From Micromonospora arida (GTDB taxonomy: Bacteria; Actinomycetota; Actinomycetes; Mycobacteriales; Micromonosporaceae), in assembly GCF_003857035.1 (NCBI RefSeq), contig NZ_QGSY01000208.1:1-32426 (forward strand): 32,426 nucleotides of DNA. The letters are read 5' to 3'. The first letter of the stretch is position 1. Each line of letters opens with the position of its first letter. The notes beneath the pieces are model-generated. The model was not told the origin of the DNA and did not search any database. It worked only from the letters and a program-made list of their open reading frames with translations. Shown here piece after piece: positions 8,036-15,308 of the stretch. A program made the position numbers and the translations under genes.

Positions 8036-8619
8036 TGGACGTGGACGAGCCGGGGCTACGAGCGCGGTTGGTGGCCGCCGGGGTGGACCTGGTGCTGCGC
8101 GAGGGCCAGTCGGCGGTGTCGCTGCGGGAGATCGCCCGCCGTGCCGGGGTTTCGCACGGCGCACCGCGCCGCTACTTCCCGACCCACGTCGACCTGCTCT
8201 CCGCCATTGCCCGGGAGGGCTTCGCCGACCTCACCGCCCGGGTCGAGCAGACGATGCGCGTGGTCGACGCGGACCCGCGTACCCGATTGACCGCGCTGGC
8301 CCGGACGTACCTGGACTACGCGGCGGCCCACCGCGGCATGTTCGAGCTGATGTTCCGCCACGACCTGCTGGACAGCGGCCGGCTACGGTTGCGCGAGACG
8401 AGCCTGCCGTTGTTCGCCGTTCTGGCGGACCTCGTGGCCCAGCTCCGTCGGCCGACCGACGCGCCCGCACCGGTGCTGGCCGGCGCGCTCTGGGCCAACC
8501 TGCACGGCATCGCCCAGCTCTGGGCCTGGGGCAGCCTGCCGCTGGCCACCGGCGCCGCCGACGACGACGCCCTGCTGCGTGCCACGCTCGACGCCCATCT
8601 CGGTCCGACGCTCACCTGA
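8035..8619 (+). CDS. TetR/AcrR-family transcriptional regulator
   Basis: From the ATG at 8035 the protein has about 194 residues. The N-terminal helix-turn-helix spans about residues 5-55 (GQSAVSLREIARRAGVSHG then PRRYFPTHVDLLSAIA), typical of TetR DNA-binding domains. The C-terminal ligand domain contains YLDYAAAHRGMFELMFR and HGIAQLWAWG, as in the TetR_C_33/WHG-type group. Two copies of a TAGACA/TGTCTA palindrome lie directly over its start, so it very likely represses itself. GTG 8029 and GTG 8041 are alternative starts and none has a clear SD. The acyltransferase gene follows after 22 nt and probably shares the transcript, making it a likely co-regulated target. The inducer is unknown, though lipid or acyl-CoA is a plausible guess from context. 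Confidence 0.92.
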   Translation: MDVDEPGLRARLVAAGVDLVLREGQSAVSLREIARRAGVSHGAPRRYFPTHVDLLSAIAREGFADLTARVEQTMRVVDADPRTRLTALARTYLDYAAAHRGMFELMFRHDLLDSGRLRLRETSLPLFAVLADLVAQLRRPTDAPAPVLAGALWANLHGIAQLWAWGSLPLATGAADDDALLRATLDAHLGPTLT

Positions 8620-8641
8620 ATCCCCGATCCCCGGAGAACAC

Positions 8642-9304
8642 GTGCCCCTGCTGTACGACCTCACCAAGCTCACCGTCCGCACCACACTGCGGCTGGGCTG
8701 GCGGCCCCGGGTGGAAGGGCTGGAGCACATTCCCCGGCATGGCGGCGCGATCCTCGCCGGCAACCACCTGTCCGTCGCCGACGAGTTGTTCCTCGTCAGC
8801 GCGACGCCGCGACACGTCACCTTCTGGGCCAAGGCCGAGTACTTCACCGGTCGAGGTCCGGGCGGCTGGCTCAACCGGCAGATCGTCGCCGGCATGGGCG
8901 CCATCCCGGTCGACCGCTCCGACGGCCGGGCCGCCCTGCGCGCCCTCGACGCCGCCGTCCCGGTGCTGCGCGCCGGCGGCCTGGTCGCCGTCTACCCGGA
9001 GGGCACCCGCTCCCCGGACGGGCGGCTCTACCGGGGCCGGGTCGGAATGACCCGGCTGGCCCGCGACGCCGGGGTGCCGATCATCCCGGTCGGCGTGCTC
9101 GGCACCGCCGAGGTGCTACCGGTCGACGCGCGGCTGCCCCGTCGACACCCGATCACCCTGCGGTTCGGCCCGCCGATCCCGGTCGCCGAGCGGATCAACG
9201 GGCCGCGTGACATCCGAACGGTCACCGACGAGGTGATGGCGGCGATCCAGCAGCTCACCGGCCAGGAGTACGTGCCGCGCTACGCGCCCACCCGGGAGAG
9301 CTGA
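8642..9304 (+). CDS. PlsC-family 1-acylglycerol-3-phosphate acyltransferase
   Basis: The 220-residue protein has the PlsC/LPLAT motifs in order: NHLSVAD (41-47), giving the catalytic HX4D pair His42/Asp47; a middle block (GMGAIPVDRS); YPEGTRS (118-124), which binds the phosphate; and VPIIPVGVLGT near 145. It should transfer an acyl group from acyl-CoA/ACP to a lysophospholipid at the membrane, a step in phosphatidic acid synthesis or remodelling. M. tuberculosis Rv2182c is a similar protein in the same neighbourhood. The GTG at 8642 follows GGAG by 5 nt, and the gene sits 22 nt behind tetR, so it is likely under that regulator. It is convergent with pimB, with 13 nt between the stops. Confidence 0.93.
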   Translation: MPLLYDLTKLTVRTTLRLGWRPRVEGLEHIPRHGGAILAGNHLSVADELFLVSATPRHVTFWAKAEYFTGRGPGGWLNRQIVAGMGAIPVDRSDGRAALRALDAAVPVLRAGGLVAVYPEGTRSPDGRLYRGRVGMTRLARDAGVPIIPVGVLGTAEVLPVDARLPRRHPITLRFGPPIPVAERINGPRDIRTVTDEVMAAIQQLTGQEYVPRYAPTRES

Positions 9305-9317
9305 ACGCGGGCGGCGA

Positions 9318-10442
9318 TCAGCCGGCGAGCAGTGCCGCCATGCGTTCCGCCTGCGCCTCCCAGCGCCACTCCCGTTCCACCCACGCCCGGCCAGCCGCGC
9401 CCAGCTGACGGGCCAGGTCCCGATCGGCGAGCAGCCGGGCGACCCGGTCGGAGAGCTGCGCGACGTCCCGACCGCGCACGACGTAGCCGGTCTCCCCCTC
9501 CCGGACCGCGTCCGGTGCGCCCCCGGAGTCACCGGCCACCACCGGCAGGCCGGTCGCGGACGCCTCCAGGTAGACGATGCCCAGCCCTTCGACGTCGAGG
9601 CCACGGTTGCGGGTGCGGCACGGCATCGCGTAGACGTCGCCGGCCGCGTAGTGCGCCGGCAACTCGACCGACGGCACCGTGCCGGTGAACACCACATCCC
9701 GTTCCACACCGGCCTGGCGGGCCAGCTTCTCCAGGGTCGCCCGGTACGGCCCACCACCGACGATCAGCAGCGCCGCGTCGGGCACCCGACGGCGGATCTC
9801 CGGCAGGGCCCGGATCAGGGTGTCCTGACCCTTGCGCGGCACCAGCCGGGACACACAGACGACCACCGGCCGGTCGGTCAGACCGAGCCGGGCCCGGACC
9901 TGCTCACCGTCCACGCTCGGGTGGTAGGTGTCCACGTCGACCCCGGGCGCGAGGCGGCGCAGCTCGGTCACCCCGTCCAGCACCCGGGCCAACCGGCTGC
10001 GGGTGTACTCGCCGAGATAGGTGGTCACGTCCACACCCCGGCCGATGCGGCGCAGCGCCGGCCGGGCGGCCGGCACCGCCGCCCAACCGACCTCGTGGCC
10101 GTGGGTCTGCGCCACCACCCGGCGGATGCCGGCGCGCCGCCGCAGCCCGGCCGCGAGCAGGCCCAACGGGGCCGCCGCGCCGAACCACACCGTGTCGCAG
10201 TCGTACGCGCGGGCCAACCGGGCCGCCCTGCGGGCGATCAACGGGGTGGGCAGCAACACCCGGGTACGCTCCCGGATCACCTCGAACGGCTGGTCGGCGT
10301 CGAACTTCGCGGACCCGCGCCAGCTCGACGCGTAGACGACCACCGAGCCGGCCGGTTGACGGACCGCGAGGTTGTGCACGAAGGACTGGATCCCACCCGG
10401 GCGGGGCGGAAAGTCATTGGTGATCAGCAGGGTGCGGCTCAT
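9318..10442 (-). CDS. pimB: PimB-type GDP-mannose-dependent mannosyltransferase (GT4)
   Basis: The 374-residue GT-B glycosyltransferase closely resembles M. tuberculosis PimB' (Rv2188c): N-terminal TNDFPPRPGGIQSFV (8-22), TVWFGAAAPLGLLA, THGHEVGW (about 114-121), VCVSRLVPRKGQDTLI near 195, MPCRTRNRGLDVEGLGIV, and LEASATGLPVVAGDSGGAP, which carries the donor-binding acidic motif. The known reaction adds the second mannose, alpha-1,6, to phosphatidylinositol monomannoside on the inner membrane face, building PIMs and their derivatives. The ATG overlaps the stop of the M48 protease gene by 4 nt (ATGA), so the two are translationally coupled. Assignment rests on strong motif identity and conserved neighbourhood; activity on a related acceptor cannot be excluded. 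Confidence 0.92.
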   Translation of the reverse strand: MSRTLLITNDFPPRPGGIQSFVHNLAVRQPAGSVVVYASSWRGSAKFDADQPFEVIRERTRVLLPTPLIARRAARLARAYDCDTVWFGAAAPLGLLAAGLRRRAGIRRVVAQTHGHEVGWAAVPAARPALRRIGRGVDVTTYLGEYTRSRLARVLDGVTELRRLAPGVDVDTYHPSVDGEQVRARLGLTDRPVVVCVSRLVPRKGQDTLIRALPEIRRRVPDAALLIVGGGPYRATLEKLARQAGVERDVVFTGTVPSVELPAHYAAGDVYAMPCRTRNRGLDVEGLGIVYLEASATGLPVVAGDSGGAPDAVREGETGYVVRGRDVAQLSDRVARLLADRDLARQLGAAGRAWVEREWRWEAQAERMAALLAG

Positions 10443-11698
10443 CGGCCGACCTCCCGGGCGTACGCGCGGGCGGCGGCCATCCGCTCCACGGTGGACGGAT
10501 GTGAGGCCGAATAGAGGTATTCCCAGCGGGGCGGGTCGGGGTCACCGAGGTTGACCGAGCCGAGCCGACGCTGCATCGACTCGAAGGACTCCGGGTCGTT
10601 GGTGAGCGCGAGCGCGTGCGCGTCGGCCCGCGCCTCGACCCGTCGGGACATCAGCGCCTGCACCGGAGCGGCAACCAGCCCGGCCACCGTGACCAGGGCC
10701 ACCAACAGCGGGAACGCGCGCGGTTGGGCCACCGAGTCGACACCGGCCAGCCGTAGCAGTGGCCCCCACGAGCCGAGCAGGTAGAGCGCCACCACGGCGG
10801 CCGCGGCGCCCAGCGCCCCGGTCAGCGTGCCGGCCGCCACGTCGGAGTCCTTCGCGTGCCCCAACTCGTGCGCCACGACGGCGGTCACCTCGGCCGGGGT
10901 CGCCTCGCGCAGCAGCGTGTCGTAGACGACCACCCGTCGGGTCGGCCCGAGACCGGAGACGTACGCGTTGACCGCCCTGGTGCGCCGGGAGGCATCGGCG
11001 ACCAGCACGTCACGCACCGGCACCCCGTCGCGGGCCGCCATGCTCATCAGCTCGGTGCGCAACGGGCCCTGCTCCATCGGGGTGAACCGGTTGAACACCG
11101 GCTCCACCACCACCGGCAGCACGAACGACAGCAACACCACCAGCACCGCGGCGCCGGCCGCACCGAACGCCCACCACCAGCGTGGCGCGAGCCGGATGAC
11201 CGCGTAGAAGCCGAACAGCGCCACCGCGCCGATCACCGCGCTGACGGCGTACGACTTGAGCAGGTCGACCGCCCAGCCGCTCCAGCCGTTGGTGCTCAAC
11301 CCGTAGCGGGTGAGCACGCTCTGCCGCCAGGCGGCGAACGGGAGCGTCACCAGGTCGGCGACGAGCACCACCGCAAGCCCGCCGAGCACAGCCTGCGCTG
11401 CCCAGTGCCCACCGAAAGGCCGGCCCACCAGCTCGACCAGGCGACTGCCCAGCGGGGTCAACCCGAGCGCGAGGGCGATCAGCAGCCCGACGGCGAGCGC
11501 GGCGTAGCCGCCGGGACGCAGCGCGGCCCGGAACTCCCGCCCCTTGGCCACCTGCTCGGCCGGCAGATCGCCCAGCGCGGCGAGCTGGTCGGCCCGGGGT
11601 GCCGGCGGGCGGTGCCACGGGATGAGCAGCGCGGCCAGCACGACCAGCGCGATGGTCAGCCCGGCCAGGGTCAGCAGCGCCCAGCCGCGCGGGGTCAC
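10439..11698 (-). CDS. M48 family membrane metalloprotease (Ste24/HtpX-like)
   Basis: The 419-residue protein has several membrane helices (about 7-27, 65-83, 100-125, 145-175, 180-200, 290-315 and 325-345). The zinc motif HELGH is at 277-281 within VVAHELGHAKDSDV, with a downstream Glu ligand in VEARADAHAL. The N-terminal membrane half followed by the protease domain matches Ste24/CAAX-protease-like M48 members rather than short HtpX. It should degrade or process membrane proteins; the substrate is unknown. The start is GTG 11698, which has no good SD of its own. A 10-codon ORF with a strong SD ends with its TGA overlapping this GTG, so initiation may depend on coupling. The 3' end overlaps pimB by ATGA, linking the protease to the PIM pathway gene in one transcript. 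Confidence 0.93.
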   Translation of the reverse strand: MTPRGWALLTLAGLTIALVVLAALLIPWHRPPAPRADQLAALGDLPAEQVAKGREFRAALRPGGYAALAVGLLIALALGLTPLGSRLVELVGRPFGGHWAAQAVLGGLAVVLVADLVTLPFAAWRQSVLTRYGLSTNGWSGWAVDLLKSYAVSAVIGAVALFGFYAVIRLAPRWWWAFGAAGAAVLVVLLSFVLPVVVEPVFNRFTPMEQGPLRTELMSMAARDGVPVRDVLVADASRRTRAVNAYVSGLGPTRRVVVYDTLLREATPAEVTAVVAHELGHAKDSDVAAGTLTGALGAAAAVVALYLLGSWGPLLRLAGVDSVAQPRAFPLLVALVTVAGLVAAPVQALMSRRVEARADAHALALTNDPESFESMQRRLGSVNLGDPDPPRWEYLYSASHPSTVERMAAARAYAREVGR

Positions 11699-11727
11699 CG
11701 CGTCACCGCCCGTCGTTCCCCGCTCAT
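11695..11727 (-). CDS. Candidate 10-codon leader ORF coupled to M48 protease
   Basis: On the minus strand ATG at 11727 is preceded by GGGAGGAG (4 nt spacing) and encodes MSGERRAVTR followed by TGA. The TGA overlaps the GTG of the protease gene as GTGA. The strong SD here, and its absence in front of the protease, suggests ribosomes load at this ORF and restart. A TAGGAT -10 box lies about 25 nt upstream. Not experimentally known to me. Confidence 0.4.
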   Translation of the reverse strand: MSGERRAVTR

Positions 11728-11752
11728 CGCGCTCCTCCCGCCGTGACCGCTC

Positions 11753-11758
11753 ATCCTA
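11753..11758 (-). promoter_or_regulatory. Predicted -10 box (TAGGAT) for leader ORF-M48-pimB operon
   Basis: TAGGAT on the minus strand lies 25 nt before the leader ORF start, placing the transcript start near 11746 and leaving room for the SD. Confidence 0.42.
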
Positions 11759-11783
11759 TGGCCCGCGAGAAGCCCGCTTTCGG

Positions 11784-11849
11784 GCGCGGTGTCGCGCTCA
11801 GGCAACGCGGCGGGTGGCGCGGTGTCGCGCTCAGGCAACGCGGCGGGCG
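11784..11849. repeat. 33-bp tandem duplication across the end of the small Cys-rich gene
   Basis: Units 11784-11816 and 11817-11849 (GCGCGGTGTCGCGCTCAGGC then AACGCGGCGGGTG) differ at one position. The upstream copy on the minus strand contains the last codons and TGA of the small gene ending at 11831. The second copy lies just beyond it and repeats the same stop. Confidence 0.9.
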
Positions 11850-12049
11850 GCGCGACGGCGAGCCGCCTCCGGGCGCGCGGGCGCGACCAGCACCTCCACG
11901 TCAAAGCCGGCCCGGGCGAGCACCTCGATGGCCTCGACCTCGGCGGCGACCAACCCGGCCGCCGGGGACGTCTCGTCGAACAGAGCGGTCAGCGGGCAGC
12001 CGGAACAACCGTCGGCCCGCTTCGCGCACCCGTCGCAGTCGATGAGCAT
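11831..12049 (-). CDS. Small Cys-rich conserved actinobacterial protein
   Basis: The 72-residue protein begins MLIDCDGCAKRADGCSGCP, with four Cys in two CxxC-like pairs (C5/C8 and C15/C18), followed by a helical segment rich in acidic residues (AAEVEAIEVLARAGFDVEVLV) and a basic Arg/Ala tail. The ATG at 12049 has a perfect AGGAGG 4 nt upstream; a GTG at 12052 is possible. Short proteins starting (M)LIDCxxCxxR occur in other actinobacteria near cell-wall or exonuclease genes, as I remember, and their function is unknown to me. The Cys pairs suggest metal or disulfide binding. The last codons and stop lie in one copy of a 33-bp tandem duplication. A minus-strand TTAGTGT near 12124-12130 may be its -10. 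Confidence 0.8.
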   Translation of the reverse strand: MLIDCDGCAKRADGCSGCPLTALFDETSPAAGLVAAEVEAIEVLARAGFDVEVLVAPARPEAARRRAARRVA

Positions 12050-12255
12050 CACGCCTCCTGATCGGCTCGCGGCGCCCGGGCGACTCCTGTCGTCGCCGGC
12101 CGAACACCGTCGGTGACATCGACACTAACCACCGGGTACGACAGGAACCGCGTCCGATCGCCCGTTTCAGTGCTAGATCCACTCCAGATCAGCGATATCG
12201 GGGTATCCCACCCGGCGGAACCCCCAACATCACGGAACCCGACACCACGGAATTC

Positions 12256-12816
12256 ATGCCGATCGAGCGAAGGGGGCATCGTTTGGCCGAACGGCCTCCC
12301 GGGCACTGGGCGACGGTGGCCGACCTCGATGCTCCGTCCGTCGTGGACTTCCGGTACTCCCCGCGCCGACATCGCCTCGCGAAGGTCCTCGCCGTGCTGG
12401 GCGCAGCGGCTCTCCTGGCGGCCTACGCAGCGCTGTTCGACGAGCCCTGGTGGCAGGTGCTGCTGCGGTTCGGCTTGATCGGCGTCGTCGTCGCGCTGAT
12501 CACCAACTGGCAGCTACGCCGTCAGCCTCGTCTGCCGCTGCGGTTGACCGACGAGGCGCTGCACCTGACCGGACCGAACGGGACCAGGCTCAGCATCGAC
12601 TGGGTCAACATGGCCGGCGCCCGGGTCCGAGGCCGCGTGGATCCGCGGCTGGTGGTCACGCCACTCGACCCGCAGCAGACCCGGCCACCCATGGGACCCG
12701 GGCAGTGGTCGACTCCCGGACGCGGCCCCTACGAACTGGTCGTCCGGCTCTCCTGGATGAGGCCGGGCCCCGACGCACTGCGTCGTGAGCTGGCCCGGCG
12801 ACTACCGACCGCCTGA
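12256..12816 (+). CDS. Two-TM conserved hypothetical protein (PH-like C-terminal domain)
   Basis: The 186-residue protein has a polar N-terminus (WATVADLDAPSVVDFRYSPRR) and two adjacent hydrophobic helices near residues 42-62 and 68-84. These are separated by FDEPWWQ and followed by a beta-rich cytosolic domain (LRLTDEALHLTGPNGTRLSIDWVNMAGARV), which looks like the small PH-like domains found after two TMs in actinobacterial membrane proteins. I do not recognise a specific family or function. ATG 12256 has no SD, whereas TTG 12283, in frame, has GAAGGGGG with 7-nt spacing and may be the true start, removing nine residues. It lies alone between the divergent Cys-rich gene and the convergent DinB gene. 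A 30-bp tandem repeat follows the stop. Confidence 0.75.
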   Translation: MPIERRGHRLAERPPGHWATVADLDAPSVVDFRYSPRRHRLAKVLAVLGAAALLAAYAALFDEPWWQVLLRFGLIGVVVALITNWQLRRQPRLPLRLTDEALHLTGPNGTRLSIDWVNMAGARVRGRVDPRLVVTPLDPQQTRPPMGPGQWSTPGRGPYELVVRLSWMRPGPDALRRELARRLPTA

Positions 12817-12833
12817 CTGGTGGCCGCCCGACC

Positions 12834-12893
12834 GCCCGACCGGCCCAGCGCCGGAGCGGCAGCGCCCGACCGGCCGAGCGCCGGAGCGGCAGA
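12834..12893. repeat. 30-bp intergenic tandem duplication
   Basis: Units 12834-12863 and 12864-12893 (GCCCGACCGGCC then CAGCGCCGGAGCGGCAGC) are nearly identical, with one internal difference (CCCAG versus CCGAG). They fill most of the 99-bp gap between two convergent genes. Internal GCCGG/CCGGC symmetry could form weak hairpins. Confidence 0.85.
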
Positions 12894-12915
12894 GCAGCCT
12901 TCTGGGGGCGAAATT

Positions 12916-13635
12916 TCAGCCCTGTGCGTCGAGGTCACGCAACGCGAAGCGGAGGTGCTGCCACTCCTCGTCGAAGATGACGTGAAGGCAGTGCAGGATG
13001 GACACCTGCTTCTCGGGCCACCAGGCGGCCGGCCGAGTCTCGGCGAGCAGGTCCGGCGTGACGGCTGCGAGAAAGTCGCGCACCATCGCCTGCCGCTCGG
13101 CCCGTAGCTCAAGGGTCGCGGCGAACGTCGGCTGCTCGACGGCGAAGATCGACATGTCGAAGCCATCGGTCTCGTACTCGGCATGGGGTTGCCCGAGCGG
13201 GTGGAAGGGCTGCGGCCGGCGCAGGATCGCCTTGCCCAACCAGGTGTCGGCGGCGAACGCGAGGTGGCGCAGTGTCTGCGCGAACGACCACTCCCCGTCG
13301 ACCGAGGCGTCGACGGCACCCTCGGGCATGGACAGAGCCCGGTCGACCGCCGCCGCCCAGGCCCGTTCGAGTGCCGCCCACGCCACGCGGAGGTCGTCCG
13401 GATTCTTGGCCCGCCGGAGGTCGCGCCCGGGAAATCGTCGGTTGAGCTCGGCCTCGACCAGCGGCACGACATCGACACCGTTGATCAGGAACGTGCCCTC
13501 GGCCAGCCACGGCGCGTCGATGTCCAGGGCATCGACATCGACGCCGCGCATCACCGCACCGGCCAGCGTCGACCTGTTGAACCGGGCACCTCGCAGGTCC
13601 CGGTCGACGAAGACCTTGACGTCGTCCCGTGCCAT
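12916..13635 (-). CDS. DinB-family protein with N-terminal pentapeptide-like repeat
   Basis: About 239 residues from ATG 13635. The first 45 residues read like short pentapeptide repeats (DLRGARFNRSTLAGAVMRGV), followed by a linker (GTFLINGVDVVPLVEAELNRRFP) and a DinB four-helix bundle. The bundle contains FAQTLRHLAFAADTWLGKAI and CLHVIFDEEWQHLRFALRDL, which carry the histidines expected for metal binding in DinB/mycothiol-dependent enzymes. The domain family includes thiol-dependent transferases; mycothiol dependence here is inferred from lineage only. ATG 13635 is preferred because GGGAG lies 5 nt upstream; ATG 13647 (MGVAMARDD) is the longer alternative. A TAGCAT box sits 30 nt before the start. 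It is convergent with the two-TM gene. Confidence 0.88.
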   Translation of the reverse strand: MARDDVKVFVDRDLRGARFNRSTLAGAVMRGVDVDALDIDAPWLAEGTFLINGVDVVPLVEAELNRRFPGRDLRRAKNPDDLRVAWAALERAWAAAVDRALSMPEGAVDASVDGEWSFAQTLRHLAFAADTWLGKAILRRPQPFHPLGQPHAEYETDGFDMSIFAVEQPTFAATLELRAERQAMVRDFLAAVTPDLLAETRPAAWWPEKQVSILHCLHVIFDEEWQHLRFALRDLDAQG

Positions 13636-13665
13636 GGCGACTCCCATCCCTCGGCGGTCGCGGCG

Positions 13666-13671
13666 ATGCTA
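13666..13671 (-). promoter_or_regulatory. Predicted -10 box (TAGCAT) for DinB gene
   Basis: Minus-strand TAGCAT gives a transcript start near 13658, which leaves a leader of about 23 nt containing the GGGAG in front of ATG 13635. This supports the shorter start. Confidence 0.42.
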
Positions 13672-13771
13672 GCTCCGGGGTGGGACAGGTTGAGGCACAG
13701 TGCGACGTGTGGTGCGCCGGCCGGGCTCGCCCAACCCTCGCCGGGACCCGTCGACGTGTCGGCCGCCGCGG

Positions 13772-15181
13772 TCAGGAGCGGGCGAGCCGCCGTAGCAGCG
13801 AGTCCGCGCCCAGCGGGTACGCGCCGTGCCGGCGTACCCCGTCGGCGACCTCGCGGTCCGACGAGACCACGACCACCGGCCGGCCCGCGGGCTCGGCACG
13901 GACCAGTCGCCGGATCAGCTCGTCGGCGGTCTCACCCTTGCGGGAGAAGAGCACCCGTACGCCGCGCGGCGCGGGCGGCAACCCGTGCATCCGTTCCGCG
14001 CCGTCGAAGACCACTGTAACCTCGTCGCCGGTCTGCGCGGCGATCCCGCCCAGCCCGGTGATCAGGCGTTTGCGCTGCTGCTCCAGGGACATCTCGCCAA
14101 AGCCACGCTTGGTGACGTTGTAGCCGTCCACCACGAGGTGCGCCCGGGGCAGGGCGAGCAACTGGTCGAGCCGGGCCGGGTCGTCGGTGTCGCGGGCACG
14201 GGCGGCAGGGCCGGCCGGGGCGGTGCCCGGCTGCTCGGCGAACGCGTCGGCGACGAAGTCGGCGGGGAGTTTGTCCACCGGGTCGAGCGCCAGCTCCCGG
14301 CGCAGCCCGACGGCGGCCTGGCCGATGGTCTCCAGGAGCAGCCAGAGCCGGGCGTCGTCGACCGAGCGCGCCTCCTTGGCGCTGGCCCGGGCCCGGCGGA
14401 GCTCGGCGTCCACGTCGGCGCTGGCGCGGGCGGCCCGGCCGCGCTCGGTGGCCAGCAGTTCGGTGGCCTTCCGCTCGCGGGCCTGGGTCTCCCGCAGGGT
14501 GCGGGCCACCTGTCGGGACTCCTCGCGGAGCTGACCCAGCTCCTCGCGGACGCGGGCCAGCTCGTCGCGGAGCTTCTCGGCCTCGACCCGGGCCACCGCG
14601 CGGTCGTGCTCGGCCCGGGTGGCCCGCTGCTCGGCCTCGCGGACCAGCTCGGCGACGACGGCGCTGTCCGCCTCGGCGCGCACGGCCGCGCCGCTGGCGT
14701 CGATCAGCTCCCGCCAGCCTCGGGGCCGGGCCAGGTAGGCCAACGCGGCCACCTCGACCGGGTCGGCGGCGGCCGGCGCGGTGCCCTCGACCACGGCCGC
14801 ACCGAGGTCACCGGCGTCGGCCAGGACCCGCGCGGTGACCCGCTGCCGGAACAGCGGGTCGGCGGTGAGCTGGGCGGCGATGACCGGCGCGCCGAGCCGG
14901 GCGCGTCGGTTGGGGGCGAACTTGGCCACCCGGCGCAACGGCACCGGGACCTCGTCGAGGGGGAGGGTGGGCAGCACCGCGGCGGTCAGCGTCACGATCC
15001 GCTGCCGGACCGGCTCGGGCAGTGTCGGTTCCGGCTCGGCGGCGGGACCCTCGCCCGTTGTGGGGTCCGATGCGCTCGGAGTGTCGTTGACTACGTTGTC
15101 GTCCGGGTTGCCCACAGCACCGTCGAGCGCGACCGGATCCTCCTGCGGGAGGTGGTCGTCGTACGACTCGGTGAGGGGCAT
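13772..15181 (-). CDS. NYN-domain (PIN-like ribonuclease) protein with coiled coil
   Basis: The 469-residue protein has an acidic, disordered N-terminus (about 1-50) and a globular helical region resembling an actinobacterial RNA-binding-like N-domain (about 55-190). A long Glu/Arg coiled coil follows (about 195-275: AEQRATRAEHDRAVARVEAE region), then a helical linker and a C-terminal NYN/YacP-like domain (about 345-465). The NYN domain shows HLVVDGYNVTKRG, VTVVFDG, GETADELIRR and VVVSSDREVADGV, which supply the acidic cluster expected of PIN-like metal-dependent nucleases. It probably cleaves structured RNA, but the target is unknown. The ATG has GGGAG 9 nt upstream and a TAGGAT box further up. 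It is divergent from the exonuclease/GIY-YIG gene. Confidence 0.9.
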   Translation of the reverse strand: MPLTESYDDHLPQEDPVALDGAVGNPDDNVVNDTPSASDPTTGEGPAAEPEPTLPEPVRQRIVTLTAAVLPTLPLDEVPVPLRRVAKFAPNRRARLGAPVIAAQLTADPLFRQRVTARVLADAGDLGAAVVEGTAPAAADPVEVAALAYLARPRGWRELIDASGAAVRAEADSAVVAELVREAEQRATRAEHDRAVARVEAEKLRDELARVREELGQLREESRQVARTLRETQARERKATELLATERGRAARASADVDAELRRARASAKEARSVDDARLWLLLETIGQAAVGLRRELALDPVDKLPADFVADAFAEQPGTAPAGPAARARDTDDPARLDQLLALPRAHLVVDGYNVTKRGFGEMSLEQQRKRLITGLGGIAAQTGDEVTVVFDGAERMHGLPPAPRGVRVLFSRKGETADELIRRLVRAEPAGRPVVVVSSDREVADGVRRHGAYPLGADSLLRRLARS

Positions 15182-15237
15182 GTGGCAAGTCTCCCACCGC
15201 GACCGGGCCCACCGCCCGGTGAGTGAGCCGATCTCTC

Positions 15238-15243
15238 ATCCTA
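15238..15243 (-). promoter_or_regulatory. Predicted -10 box (TAGGAT) for NYN gene
   Basis: Minus-strand TAGGAT lies 57 nt before the NYN start codon, giving a leader of about 50 nt that includes the GGGAG ribosome site. Confidence 0.42.
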
Positions 15244-15295
15244 GCCCCATGGTGACGGATGGGACGGCTGCGACGGGAGTGTCGGACCGGGGCGC

Positions 15296-15301
15296 TAGCG
15301 T
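15296..15301 (+). promoter_or_regulatory. Predicted -10 box (TAGCGT) for leaderless exonuclease gene
   Basis: TAGCGT is followed by exactly 7 nt and ATG 15309, with no SD. This layout fixes the start at 15309 rather than the in-frame ATG at 15249. Confidence 0.58.
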
Positions 15302-15308
15302 GCCGCCG

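Noticed and set aside
15249..15308. Upstream in-frame ATG for the exonuclease gene
   Set aside because: No SD or correctly spaced -10 box; the TAGCGT box 7 nt before ATG 15309 fits better.
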